This document shows positions 7,494 through 17,261 of a stretch of 64,000 nt of DNA, one piece after another; the stretch's first letter is position 1, and each line of letters begins with the position of its first letter. The translations under genes were made by a program, and so were the position numbers. The DNA comes from Pseudoalteromonas sp. H105. GTDB taxonomy: Bacteria; Pseudomonadota; Gammaproteobacteria; Enterobacterales; Alteromonadaceae. The notes beneath the pieces are model-generated. The model was not told the DNA's origin. It made no database searches and was given only the letters and a program-made list of their open reading frames with translations. The stretch covers positions 62,001-126,000 of the forward strand of contig NZ_LOFH01000002.1 in assembly GCF_001469215.1 (NCBI RefSeq), in the 5' to 3' direction.

Positions 7494-10118
7494 CTAATGG
7501 CTGTAGCGTACACCAAAATAAAACCGTCGGCCATTTTGATAAATGCCAGTGGGTGCATAGCGGTTACGTTCGTAGATATGTGTAATTTCATCAGTGAGAT
7601 TAATTGCTTCAATGATAAAATCGAGGTGATTACTGATTTTAAAAGTGAGATTCCCATCTAGTTGGCCAAAATCGTCCATGATAGCTTCGCCGACGCCAGT
7701 GGCAAAATGTGTTCGATAATTATAAGCTAAGCGTGCACTGAGCCATTCATTGTCATAGTAGCTTGTTAAATTAACCGTGTGTTTTGAGGTGCCAGGCACA
7801 TAATTTTTGCGACCTGTTGAGCTATCAGTGCGGTTACCATCCACGAAGGTGTAATTAGCAATGAGACCTACACCATAAAACAGCTCTTGCTGATACCCTA
7901 ATTCAACACCACGTATTGTGCCTCCATTCCCATTGATTGGGCGATCTATGGTCATGTTTATACCTTCATGCTGTTCAATGGTACGCTTAAATTCAACAAA
8001 TGACTCAACGTCTTTGTTAAATAGGGCCATCGAAAGTAAGGCGGCATCATCAAAATACCATTCGAGGCTAAAATCAAATTGGCTTGCACGATAGGGATCT
8101 AAATCTGGATTCCCGCCTTGGCCTTGTGCTTGAGTAACATTGTAGTTAGTTGAAGGCATTAAGTGGTTATATTGTGGACGCGACATCACACGAGCTGCAC
8201 TGATCCGCGCAATTAGGTTTTCAGTCAGGTCGATACTCACATTGACGCTGGGCAAAATATCAATATAGCTTTTATTATGTTGCTGCCAAACAAAATTTTG
8301 CTGTTGTGAAATCGGTGAGCCAATGCGCTTATATGCACTCGCATCTTGTTCTGTGTTTACTAGTCTTAACCCTAGGTTTGCGCGGTAATCTTGTCCTTCC
8401 AGCATTAATTTAACATAACCTGCTAATGTGCGTTCTTGAATATCAAATCGGCTTGCTTTTTCTTCTTGCTGGTTAAAATTTATATTTTTAAAATCGCGAG
8501 ATAGTTTATTAATATCTGCATAGCTATATTCTTTTAGTGTTTGTGCATTACCAATGTCAGCTAAAAAGCCCGTTGGAAATTGCCCAGGGTAATCGGCTAA
8601 AGTCCAATCAAGTTGTTGGACTAAACCATCAAATGCACCATTAAAAGAGCGGTAACGAATAAAATCACGCTTATGATCTCTATATTTCGCACCCAGTTTA
8701 AAAGCGCTAATGAGTGAATGATCAACCACACGTTCAAAATCACCTTGCAGATATAGCTCTTGATCATTTGAGTCTTGGCTATCATTGCGTGCTTCAGTCA
8801 GTTGCCACGCCTGCGCATCAAGTGGTGATACATCATAGTTTGCGATTATATTCTTGTTTTGGCGTGTATCAACTGTAAACGCGGTATTAGTCGAAAACTG
8901 AGATGTGTAATCTTGTTTAGAGCCTCCCCCCCCTTTTGTGAAACCTATTTGATACTGGTTTTGCCACAAATTTGCTTGTTGTGTTATTAATAAGTGCAGG
9001 TTACTGGTATCAATTTGTGATTCACGCCAAATAGCCTCCATGGCTGTGCTAAAAGGTAAGTTTTGTGAGTTATTGTTGGGCACTGTTGAGTATTTAGCAT
9101 AAGCAAGCGTACCATCAACAATCACTGGAGAACTAATGTGACCGCCTCTTGCAAATACGGTGCTTGGTTGCCATAAAAAATTTTGATTACTGTTATCAGC
9201 ATTAAGCACTGAGTATAAGGTGTTGAGTTGTATGTTCCAGTTAAGATTAGGTTGGTATTCGATGCTTGCTGTTGCGCTTGTTAATATTCGTTGTTGTTGA
9301 AAAATAGCAGAGCCGCCACCGCCAGCTGTCCAAATGTTTTTTACATCTGCATTTTCATCTGTTGTTGCGGTCAGTTGGTTTTGCGTATTTTTATTAAAGT
9401 TTTGCTCGTGCCAGCCCCATGATTCTAGACCGTCACGTCTTAAAGAGCGATGATTTCGAGTAAATGTAAGGTGTATCCCGAGATCTTTTTCAGGGTTTTT
9501 CCAGCTGTAAAACGTATTTAGCTGAGGGTCAAATTCACCAGATAAATCGTTGTATTGCATTTGCGCATTAATTACAAACTGATTACTTTGTATGTGCAAA
9601 GGGCGCTGGGTTTTTATATTGACAGTGCCCCCTAATGACCCTTCATTGTGATCTGCTTGCGGTGTTTTATATACCTCCAAAGAGGCGACTAATTCCGCGG
9701 GCAATAATGTGTAATTAAATCCTCTGTTGGGCTGGGTCGAGATCCACCAATCAGCTGATGCAATAGACTGGCCATTCAAAAATGTCCGGTTTTGCTCTGG
9801 TGTTGTGCCTCTGACTCCTACGCGTTCACCTTCACCTTGTGCCCTTGAAAGTGAAATGCCAGTCACCCTTTGGAGTGCTTCTGCCACATTTTTATCAGGA
9901 AATTTCCCGATGTCTTGTGCGCTAATAGTATCTATAATAGATTGACTATCGCGTTTGTCCAAAAGAGACTTGACAGCGCTGTCATGGTAACCCCTAATTT
10001 GTATGGTTTCTAATTGACTTGGGTTTGTTTGAGGATCCGTTTTAGCGACCCCGAGCGAGGCGAAGAAGACACTAAGAATAACGGTTATGTTAACAAAACT
10101 TATGATTTTTATTGTCAT
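7494..10118 (-). CDS. TonB-dependent receptor, peptide-uptake context
   Basis: Outer-membrane receptor of 874 residues. The ATG at 10118 is preferred over an in-frame TTG two codons upstream. A signal peptide ends near GVAKT, then come a TonB-box-like ETIQIRGYH, a plug with GKFPDKNVAEALQRVTGISLSRAQGEGERVGVRG split over residues 70-105, and DWWISTQPNRGFNYTLLP. The barrel ends in FGVRYSH. It is clearly paralogous to the receptor at 14022-16583, which shares the DWW...RGFN block and the closing segment. Neighbours are an S9 peptidase downstream and a CadC-like regulator transcribed divergently upstream. Cargo is unknown; peptides are the contextual guess. Confidence 0.93.
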   Translation of the reverse strand: MTIKIISFVNITVILSVFFASLGVAKTDPQTNPSQLETIQIRGYHDSAVKSLLDKRDSQSIIDTISAQDIGKFPDKNVAEALQRVTGISLSRAQGEGERVGVRGTTPEQNRTFLNGQSIASADWWISTQPNRGFNYTLLPAELVASLEVYKTPQADHNEGSLGGTVNIKTQRPLHIQSNQFVINAQMQYNDLSGEFDPQLNTFYSWKNPEKDLGIHLTFTRNHRSLRRDGLESWGWHEQNFNKNTQNQLTATTDENADVKNIWTAGGGGSAIFQQQRILTSATASIEYQPNLNWNIQLNTLYSVLNADNSNQNFLWQPSTVFARGGHISSPVIVDGTLAYAKYSTVPNNNSQNLPFSTAMEAIWRESQIDTSNLHLLITQQANLWQNQYQIGFTKGGGGSKQDYTSQFSTNTAFTVDTRQNKNIIANYDVSPLDAQAWQLTEARNDSQDSNDQELYLQGDFERVVDHSLISAFKLGAKYRDHKRDFIRYRSFNGAFDGLVQQLDWTLADYPGQFPTGFLADIGNAQTLKEYSYADINKLSRDFKNINFNQQEEKASRFDIQERTLAGYVKLMLEGQDYRANLGLRLVNTEQDASAYKRIGSPISQQQNFVWQQHNKSYIDILPSVNVSIDLTENLIARISAARVMSRPQYNHLMPSTNYNVTQAQGQGGNPDLDPYRASQFDFSLEWYFDDAALLSMALFNKDVESFVEFKRTIEQHEGINMTIDRPINGNGGTIRGVELGYQQELFYGVGLIANYTFVDGNRTDSSTGRKNYVPGTSKHTVNLTSYYDNEWLSARLAYNYRTHFATGVGEAIMDDFGQLDGNLTFKISNHLDFIIEAINLTDEITHIYERNRYAPTGIYQNGRRFYFGVRYSH

Positions 10119-10276
10119 ATTCAACCCAACTAAAACAACATGAGAAAATACTAATTATGAGAAGCAGTTATAAAATAAGTACGTCGCAGTTTGCTATGCT
10201 ATTGTGTACCGTATTTGCCTATAATACGCTTTATCCGCTTATTTAACCATAGATTAACCTGTGTAAAAACCAAACA

Positions 10277-12412
10277 ATGTCAAAAGCAGAACCAAAAAAG
10301 TTATTACTCAATGATGTGCTTATTGATTTTGCCGCATTAAAAATTAAGGTGGCAGGAAAATGGTGCCCAATTGAGGCTAAACAGTTGCAGCTGCTTCGAT
10401 TACTGATTTCCCAAAAAGGGCAAGCGGTAACGCGAGACACGATAATGGATGCTGTTTGGCCTGATGTCGTTGTCAGTGATAATTCTGTTAGCCAATTGGT
10501 GACCCAATTACGAAAAAGTTTACGCGATGATAAAAATACAGCGTATTTTATTCGTACAGTTCCACGGGTAGGTTATCAACTGATTGCTAGCGTGAGTGAT
10601 GCACCGACCATACTTGAAAAGGTTGTGCCAGCGAGTCCACGCACTTCTGCACTGTTTATTTTTGCTGGGTTAGTATTGGGTGCATTATTTACTTTATTAA
10701 GCCAATATTTATTAGCTCCCGAACAGGCGCAGTTAGATTATCAATATCAATCGCGATTAACCTCTGCGCCTGGCGCTGAAGTGTTTTTACGTTATTCACC
10801 GAATGGCCGATACTTGGCCTTTAGTCAATCAAACGATCAACAAAGTCAATTTGATTTGGCAGTGTACGATAATCAGAGTAAAACGGTCCATAGTATTAAA
10901 AACTCAGGTTACTCTGAGGAAGCACCGGTTTGGTCGCCTGATGGAAAATGGTTAGCTTACTTCAGATATGACCCAATTAGTTGTGATATTCGAGTTATGT
11001 CTGTTGCCAATGCCATTGAGACGTGGCGTTTAAGCCCTGAGTTTAGGCTTACAAGATGCCAACAACGCCACGGACCAACTAAGTTACACTGGGTTGATGA
11101 GCGCACCATATACACAACTCACTGGCAGGATGAACAACCACGTTTAATTAAGTACACATTATCACTTACCCCGAGCCCTAAATTAGTATCACAACAAGTG
11201 GTCGGGGATTTTAAGCCATTAGCATTTGATATTAATACTGACAATAAGCTACTTATATTAGAAAAGAACGCTGGCTGGTATAGCCTTAGCGAAGTGGATT
11301 TAAATGCAAAGCTTAAACGAAGCGTGATAAAGCAAAGCCGCCATTCGCATGCGCCATTACTATTAGACAGTGAGCGCGGTTATTATTGGCTTGGGGATGA
11401 TGCGTTAAGACGCTATGGGTATGATAGTAACGAGCAAACGATTCATCAACCTTTAGGCTTTATTGCTGACATTGCGATAAACCCGCTTACTGGCGATATT
11501 GCGCATGCTGAAGGGCACGCTCGTATTAATTTATATCAGATTGAACTAGATTTACGCACAGAGAAAATACTAAAAAGTGCTCAGCAGTTATCATCGTCAT
11601 CACGTATGGATATATTGCCAGCAGTATCGTTAGATGGCCAGCAAAGTGCGTTTATTTCATTACAGAAACGGGGGGTAACAGGGTTTACACGTAGTGAAGT
11701 ATGGCTGAAACATAAACAACGAAAAAGTGCTAATTTGATTGCGACTTTGCCCAGCGATATAACACCTAAGTATTTATTATTTTCGCCAAATGGCGATAAC
11801 ATTTTATTAGCGGATAAGCTGAATAATGTTTATTTGATCAATACCTTCTCTCGGCGGTTAGTGCCGATTATTTCTGGTTTTGAACAACTCAATGGCGTTC
11901 ATTGGGCACAAGACAGCCACAGTATTTATTACCAAGCAATGAATCCGCAAGGGCAATGGCAAGATTGGCGTTATGATATTCAATTAACAAGTAATACCTT
12001 AGTAAAAGACAAGGCATCATTAGAAACGCTTGATGGAGAGCATTCACTTTGGCAACTTAATGCCTCTTATATTGAATATGAGCAACATGTCGCGAGTTTT
12101 TTAGCTGCAGAGCTTGAGCATCAATTGCCGTTATCACAATTGTTGCCTTCGCTAGCGCTTTTTAAGCCTGCGGTGTTTAATGCAGGAGTGTATTATGTAC
12201 TCAGGCAAGGACATCAACTCCGGCTATATTGCTATTTAACAGAGCAAAAGCGCAACGTGTTCATCAAGGAACTTGGTGTGTATGGCTACGATTTGGATAT
12301 TAATTTAAACATAAGTAGCTCAGCTGACGGAACGCACGTGGTCTTTAGCCAAGTCGATGGCATTGAAACCGATATTCTTTTACACAAAGCAATTAAGGCA
12401 GTGATGCAATAA
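10277..12412 (+). CDS. CadC/ToxR-like membrane regulator with periplasmic propeller
   Basis: One-component transmembrane transcription regulator. Residues 1-100 are an OmpR-type winged helix (the segment AVTRDTIMDAVW, the Q-L recognition helix in VSQLVTQLRKSLRDD, and the wing VPRVGYQL). A single membrane helix lies at about 125-150 (LFIFAGLVLGALFTLL). The rest, to residue 711, is a periplasmic TolB/WD40-like beta-propeller with YSPNGRYLAFSQ and WSPDGKWLAYF repeats. Proteins with this layout sense a periplasmic signal and bind DNA from the membrane. It is divergent from the TonB receptor at 7494-10118 across 158 bp, so it probably controls that receptor, itself, or both. Its 3' end overlaps the convergent TonB/Sel1 gene by 20 bp. 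No clear ribosome site precedes the ATG. Confidence 0.88.
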   Translation: MSKAEPKKLLLNDVLIDFAALKIKVAGKWCPIEAKQLQLLRLLISQKGQAVTRDTIMDAVWPDVVVSDNSVSQLVTQLRKSLRDDKNTAYFIRTVPRVGYQLIASVSDAPTILEKVVPASPRTSALFIFAGLVLGALFTLLSQYLLAPEQAQLDYQYQSRLTSAPGAEVFLRYSPNGRYLAFSQSNDQQSQFDLAVYDNQSKTVHSIKNSGYSEEAPVWSPDGKWLAYFRYDPISCDIRVMSVANAIETWRLSPEFRLTRCQQRHGPTKLHWVDERTIYTTHWQDEQPRLIKYTLSLTPSPKLVSQQVVGDFKPLAFDINTDNKLLILEKNAGWYSLSEVDLNAKLKRSVIKQSRHSHAPLLLDSERGYYWLGDDALRRYGYDSNEQTIHQPLGFIADIAINPLTGDIAHAEGHARINLYQIELDLRTEKILKSAQQLSSSSRMDILPAVSLDGQQSAFISLQKRGVTGFTRSEVWLKHKQRKSANLIATLPSDITPKYLLFSPNGDNILLADKLNNVYLINTFSRRLVPIISGFEQLNGVHWAQDSHSIYYQAMNPQGQWQDWRYDIQLTSNTLVKDKASLETLDGEHSLWQLNASYIEYEQHVASFLAAELEHQLPLSQLLPSLALFKPAVFNAGVYYVLRQGHQLRLYCYLTEQKRNVFIKELGVYGYDLDINLNISSSADGTHVVFSQVDGIETDILLHKAIKAVMQ

Positions 12413-13802
12413 AAGTGTCAATATTGCCAGTATACCAAAGTCTGCTTTTGGCTTCTTTTAATGCCTTTTGTGCGATTCTTTTGGCTGCGCGCGGGTCCTT
12501 TTGGGTTATTATTTTCGCTTGTATCAAGAGCAGGGCGGGGTGAGTTGGATCATCAGCTAACGCTGATTCCAGTGCTCTATTTACGGCGGGCATATCTGCA
12601 TTGTCAAGTGAGAATAGCAGCTTTGCAAGCTCTCTCTTAGCACTAAATAACCCTTGTTCTGCAGCCGCTGTTAGCCACTTCATTGCCTTATTAGGTGCAT
12701 AATCAAGGTACTTTTTATCGAGTAATTCTCTGCCTAATCGGTATTGAGCTTGGGCGAATCCATTTTGCGCGGCGAGTAACACCCAATTGAGGCCTTTTTC
12801 TCGCTCTACTTTGCCGTATTCACCCCGTAATAAATTTGCTCCAATACGATATTGCGAATTGGCGTAGCCATTTGTTGCAGATTTTAATAAAAGTTCATCA
12901 CTGGCATTACTTTGTTGCCAATGGTATTTCAATAAACGCGTTGCATTGTATTCATCAGAACTAAGCCAATTTGCAATATAGTATTGAACAATGGCATTAC
13001 CTTGCTCAGCAGCATCAATTAAATCAGTGATTTTTTCATTATACTGACGTTGTTGGCTTTTAAAGCTTTGCGCGTATTGTTTTCCTTTATAAGTCGTGAA
13101 ATGGTAAATTAGTGACCTATTGTAGTGAGGCAAGTTATCTTTATTGGCTTGGTAATGCCAGCGTTTAACGGCATTAATGATGGCTTTATCGAATGTTTTT
13201 TCAGGGTTGGAATCAATAATGGTTATATCAGTAACCGCACCGCTTTCGTCTATATCAAATTCAAGCCAGACCCAGCCTTCTATGCCATTTTTATACGCAT
13301 GCTCTGGGTATTTAGGCTCGACCATATAATCACGTACGATTGCCGCGTCATCAATGGGGGTCATAGTCAGTTCGGGTTTTAACTGCTCGCTATACCATTG
13401 AAAACTAAGTTGCTTTAACAGTGCATCATAAGCATCATCAAGAGGTTGTCTGTTTTGCGTTTGCTTAGCGATTAGCATGGCGGTATCTCGCGCATCAATT
13501 AAGCCAAAATCAGCTGCTAGGCTAAACCATGCATAGGCTTGTGCTGTATTTTTTTCAACACCTTGCCCGTGTAAATACATTACTGCTATGTTGTAAATCG
13601 CATCTGGATTGCCAAGTTGCGCGAGTTGTAAAAATTCTTGTTTTGCTTTTGAAAAGTGGCCTTGGTGGTAATCAAGTGTTGCACTCAGGAGGTCTGCTTT
13701 AGCGTTAAACCCGGACAGCAGTCCACACACAAAAATACACACTTTTAAAAATAAAAAGCATGGTGTAAGTTTGGCTGAGTAGTTAAATAATTTTGCTGAC
13801 AC
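12393..13802 (-). CDS. TonB C-terminal-domain protein flanked by Sel1 repeats
   Basis: A 469-residue exported protein with a GTG start at 13802. A hydrophobic signal (FLFLKVCIFVCGLLSGFNAKA) is followed by Sel1-like TPR repeats (residues 40-95, GNPDAIYNIAVMYLHGQGVEKN). A TonB_C-like domain follows at about 155-230 (VEPKYPEHAYKNGIEGWVWLEFDID, then WHYQ), and more Sel1 repeats run from about 260 to 420 (NGFAQAQYRLGREL, EQGLFSAKRELAKLL). There is no Pro-rich periplasm-spanning linker as in classical TonB. It may be an accessory partner of the adjacent TonB receptors or an envelope scaffold. Both are inference. The order Sel1-TonB-Sel1 is unusual. Confidence 0.8.
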   Translation of the reverse strand: MSAKLFNYSAKLTPCFLFLKVCIFVCGLLSGFNAKADLLSATLDYHQGHFSKAKQEFLQLAQLGNPDAIYNIAVMYLHGQGVEKNTAQAYAWFSLAADFGLIDARDTAMLIAKQTQNRQPLDDAYDALLKQLSFQWYSEQLKPELTMTPIDDAAIVRDYMVEPKYPEHAYKNGIEGWVWLEFDIDESGAVTDITIIDSNPEKTFDKAIINAVKRWHYQANKDNLPHYNRSLIYHFTTYKGKQYAQSFKSQQRQYNEKITDLIDAAEQGNAIVQYYIANWLSSDEYNATRLLKYHWQQSNASDELLLKSATNGYANSQYRIGANLLRGEYGKVEREKGLNWVLLAAQNGFAQAQYRLGRELLDKKYLDYAPNKAMKWLTAAAEQGLFSAKRELAKLLFSLDNADMPAVNRALESALADDPTHPALLLIQAKIITQKDPRAAKRIAQKALKEAKSRLWYTGNIDTFIASLP

Positions 13803-13911
13803 TTAATAAACTTGCGTTATTGCTAACATATACTTAGTGGTGTTTTTACTTACTGATTGTACTTGTTTTGTTTATTATTACTAGCGCGATTATGCGATGT
13901 ATTTAATAAAA

Positions 13912-13942
13912 AAAGCAGGCAACCAAAAAGGTTGCCTGCTTT
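13912..13942 (-). terminator. Strong Rho-independent terminator of TonB receptor
   Basis: A 13-bp perfect stem (13912-13924 with 13930-13942) around a 5-nt loop, followed on the minus strand by a run of T. It lies 80 bp past the stop of the receptor at 14022. Two weaker hairpins lie between stop and terminator: CCCCT/AGGGG near 13947-13962 and GTCGAT/ATCGAC near 13980-14013. Confidence 0.9.
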
Positions 13943-14021
13943 AAACCCCTGGGCATAGGGGCGGCCATCCTTGGCGAGAGTCGATGACCTGTGTTAGCTA
14001 GGAGTATCGACTAAATCGTTA

Positions 14022-16583
14022 TCAAAAGTTGAAACGAATACCTGCAGAAAAGCGGCGGCCATCAGCATAAACACCCGTTAATGCTTGTTTGACGCCTTTT
14101 TCTTGATAGCTAAACGTATGTTCGTCGGTTAAGTTAGTTGCTTCAAAAACGGCGGTGATGTTTTCAGTCACATTATAATTAAATGTTGCATCAACTTGGC
14201 CATAATCATCTTGGTACCCTGGCCATGCACGACCCGTATCATAGCCTGTGCGGTAGTTATATGAAATACGTCCACCAAATGTGTCTGACTCATAGTACGT
14301 GCTAATATTATAGGTGTGCTCTGAAATCCCAGGTATTAAAACATCATTACCTTCGACGTCTTTTGACTCACCATCTACAAACGTGTAATTAGCTGCAACG
14401 CCAAAGCCCTGCGTGATTTCGGTTTGAAAACCAAGCTCTAAACCTTTGAGTGTGCCAGAAGGGCCATTAATAGGTCGACTAATCTCAATTTCAATGCCAT
14501 CAAATACTTCGGTTTGGGTGTTATTTCCTAGCGTAGATTGTAAGTCTTTATAGAAAATGGCGGCCGAAAAAATACCCGCATCAGCAAAGTACCATTCGTA
14601 GCCTACATCGAATTGAGTTGCACGGTATGGGTCAATGTTTGAGTTACCACCGGTGCCCACGCGAGTTTCAGTATTGTAGGTAGTCGCATTTGTCATTGCA
14701 GCATAGTCTGGGCGTGTCATAACGCGCGCTGCACCAATGCGCAATAGCATCTCATCATTCAGATCGATTGCTAAGTTTAAACTGGGTAATATATCAAAAT
14801 AATTGGTGTCTTCTTCTTGCCATACTTTGGCATCTGACGGGCCTACGTAAGCGCCTGTCGTTTGTTTTGTCTCAACTAAACGAACACCAATATTCCCGCG
14901 CATTCCTTCAACATCAATATCTGCTTTTACGTAACCTGCAAAAATATTTTCTTCAATTGCAAAATTACTATCAAATAATAAATTATATTGCCAATCGAGT
15001 GCGTCACCGTCTTTACGTACTTTCGATAAATCAGTCATTGCGTAGTTTCTTAGCGTGCCACTCGTCCCAATTCCGGATAAAAAGTCACTGGGTGAAGCGT
15101 TTGAATAATCCGCTAAGCTCCAATCTAAATCCGTGCGAGTTTGAGACTGTAAGCGAACATTTTCACGTTTATGATCACGGTATTTAACACCAAATTTGAG
15201 CTTGCTAAAAACGGAAACATCAATCGCCCGTTCAAAGTCTGTTTGCGCGTAGTATTCTTTATCTAATGCATCATTTGAGTCGTAACGTAAAAAACCTAAA
15301 TCCCACTGTGAACCATCAGCAGGGCTTTTTGCATAGTTTGTTTCAATACTTTCAACATTAGCTGCATTGTAGCTATGTACTGCGTTTCCTTCCCAACCGA
15401 CACTTCTGTCAGTCTGCGTACCACCAGAGCCTTCGGTCACGCCTAGGTGGTAAGATGATTTCCAGTTTTCACCTTCATGAATAAGCTTTAAATCGTATGA
15501 GTTTGTTTTTAATTCTGAATTACGAACCTTTGTTTCATCAAGAATGTTGTTTCCGCCAGGAGATAGGCCTAGTGTGCCAGCTTGTGCAAAGTTGCCCACT
15601 TTATCATGTTGAACTACATCTAAAGACGTGTACTTAGAATCGCCATAGCCCGGTAGCCATAAGAAGTTTTGATTTGCATTGTTGGCTTTCATTGTCGAAT
15701 CAAGTGCATTGAAAGTAATATCAATATCATCTGTTGGGCGGTATTGTAATGTTAGGTTAAAACCCGTTCGGATCCGCTCTTGCGTAAACATTGCAGAGCC
15801 ACCACCGCCAGGTGTATATACATTGTCTATTTCGGTGCCGTCTTCGAGTGTGATGTCACGGTGCGTCCAGCTCCAAGATTCAATACCATCTCGGCGAAGA
15901 TTACGAACCTGCTTGAATACAGATATAAGTGCACCAAGCGTTTCTTCATCGTTCTTCCAACTATATAAACCAGCCAGTTGAGGGTCTGTCTCACCTGAAA
16001 CTTCACTGTGCTGCATTAAAATAGAACCCGCAATTTTGTTTGCATCAAGGTCAAGTGGTTTACGGGTTCTTACAATAACCGTACCACCGATCGAGCCTTC
16101 ATCGATATCAGCTTCAGGCGACTTATAGACCTCAAGGCCAGACACAATTTCAGAAGGCAACATAGTAAAATTAAAACCACGACTTGCTGACGAATCAACC
16201 CACCAATCAGCTGATCCAACCGCTTGGCCGTTGAGTAATGTACGGTTCTGGTTTTCAGATGTACCACGAATACTGATTCTTTCACCTTCACCAAATGCAC
16301 GACTCATAGAAACACCCGTGATACGTTGCAATGATTCGGCGACATTTTGATCGGGGAATTTGCCAATATCTTCAGCGGTAACTGCATCGACAATTGTATT
16401 TGCATAACGTTTAGTATTGAGCGATTTCACAACACTACCGCGAATACCACGTACTTGAATAACCTCAACTTCGTCTGTATTTTGCGCTTGAGCACTGTGT
16501 GCTACCATAGGTAAGCTTAATGTGGATGTGAACAGTGATGCACTTATTGCCAGATGAAGTTTATTCATTTTTATATTTATCAT
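14022..16583 (-). CDS. TonB-dependent receptor, paralogue of the one at 7.5-10.1 kb
   Basis: Outer-membrane receptor of 853 residues. The ATG at 16583 has an AAGGGGAA ribosome site; the longer frame to 16607 begins with TTG and lacks one. A signal peptide ends near HSAQA, then come the TonB-box-like VEVIQVRGIRG, a plug with GKFPDQNVAESLQRITGVS and the DWWVDSSASRGFNFTMLP block, and a barrel ending in FSAGIRFNF with the typical terminal Phe. The plug and C-terminus are strongly similar to the receptor at 7494-10118, so the two arose by duplication and probably carry related cargo. It stands alone with its own terminator. The 650-bp upstream gap should hold its promoter, but I cannot call hexamers. 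Confidence 0.93.
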   Translation of the reverse strand: MINIKMNKLHLAISASLFTSTLSLPMVAHSAQAQNTDEVEVIQVRGIRGSVVKSLNTKRYANTIVDAVTAEDIGKFPDQNVAESLQRITGVSMSRAFGEGERISIRGTSENQNRTLLNGQAVGSADWWVDSSASRGFNFTMLPSEIVSGLEVYKSPEADIDEGSIGGTVIVRTRKPLDLDANKIAGSILMQHSEVSGETDPQLAGLYSWKNDEETLGALISVFKQVRNLRRDGIESWSWTHRDITLEDGTEIDNVYTPGGGGSAMFTQERIRTGFNLTLQYRPTDDIDITFNALDSTMKANNANQNFLWLPGYGDSKYTSLDVVQHDKVGNFAQAGTLGLSPGGNNILDETKVRNSELKTNSYDLKLIHEGENWKSSYHLGVTEGSGGTQTDRSVGWEGNAVHSYNAANVESIETNYAKSPADGSQWDLGFLRYDSNDALDKEYYAQTDFERAIDVSVFSKLKFGVKYRDHKRENVRLQSQTRTDLDWSLADYSNASPSDFLSGIGTSGTLRNYAMTDLSKVRKDGDALDWQYNLLFDSNFAIEENIFAGYVKADIDVEGMRGNIGVRLVETKQTTGAYVGPSDAKVWQEEDTNYFDILPSLNLAIDLNDEMLLRIGAARVMTRPDYAAMTNATTYNTETRVGTGGNSNIDPYRATQFDVGYEWYFADAGIFSAAIFYKDLQSTLGNNTQTEVFDGIEIEISRPINGPSGTLKGLELGFQTEITQGFGVAANYTFVDGESKDVEGNDVLIPGISEHTYNISTYYESDTFGGRISYNYRTGYDTGRAWPGYQDDYGQVDATFNYNVTENITAVFEATNLTDEHTFSYQEKGVKQALTGVYADGRRFSAGIRFNF

Positions 16584-17235
16584 TTTCGATTCCCCTTGAA
16601 TCAACACTTCGTTTTAATGTTTAACGGTATGGTTCATTGGCCTAATTCATTTTTAAATACAGCCTTTATCAACCGACTCACGCCCCCAAAGCTGCAAATG
16701 ATGTTAGGTATATGGCGATAACATTTATTGGCTTGAGTTTGTTGTATCCATTAAACGCCTTTTGATTTGCTGAGTCTTGAAACTAAGTGAATAGTTGTGA
16801 AAGTAACAAAAATGATAATGAAATTATTTTATACTTTATTTTTCTTATTTAAAAACACTAATTTAAAATTGTTTTTTGAAAGTTATTTTTTAATAAATTA
16901 AGTTTACTCAAAGAATATTTTTTAACTTTTTAATCATTTCACAACTTGTGATGTGTATAGCAATCACTTTTCACTAATATATAGCCACTCAAGTTATTTA
17001 TGGCGTTGCACTGTTGGTATTAATGCTAGAGAAGTCACATTCGAAAGAGGCTTACACTGTCATCATTCAATTCATTGTGAATTTTGTTTTATGTTTGTTG
17101 ATATTTTCTGTTTTTTAAATAGCGCTTTGGTGAAAACACGCCGATTGTAGGAGGTATATACACAGTGAAATAACGAGAGGTAATGTGTAATAAATATTAT
17201 TGGAAATAAGTCTACAACAAAAATAGGTAGAAATG
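16584..17235. other. Intergenic stretch upstream of TonB receptor
   Basis: About 650 bp, very AT-rich around 16800-16930. A GGAGG motif near 17150 is followed only by frames of a few codons. A 65-codon open frame at 16953-17150 is Cys/His-rich, lacks a ribosome site and resembles nothing. I see no supported gene or RNA. Confidence 0.4.
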
Positions 17236-17257
17236 GTGCTTAGCCTGCGCTAAGCAC
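17236..17257 (-). terminator. Probable terminator hairpin of ThrE-like gene
   Basis: An 8-bp perfect stem GTGCTTAG/CTAAGCAC with a 6-nt loop, just after the stop at 17262. The following minus-strand sequence is only moderately T-rich, so strength is uncertain. Confidence 0.55.
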
Positions 17258-17261
17258 TCAT

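Noticed and set aside
16953..17150. A 65-codon Cys/His-rich open frame as a small gene
   Set aside because: There is no ribosome site, no start context and no recognisable product; the region is an AT-rich receptor leader.
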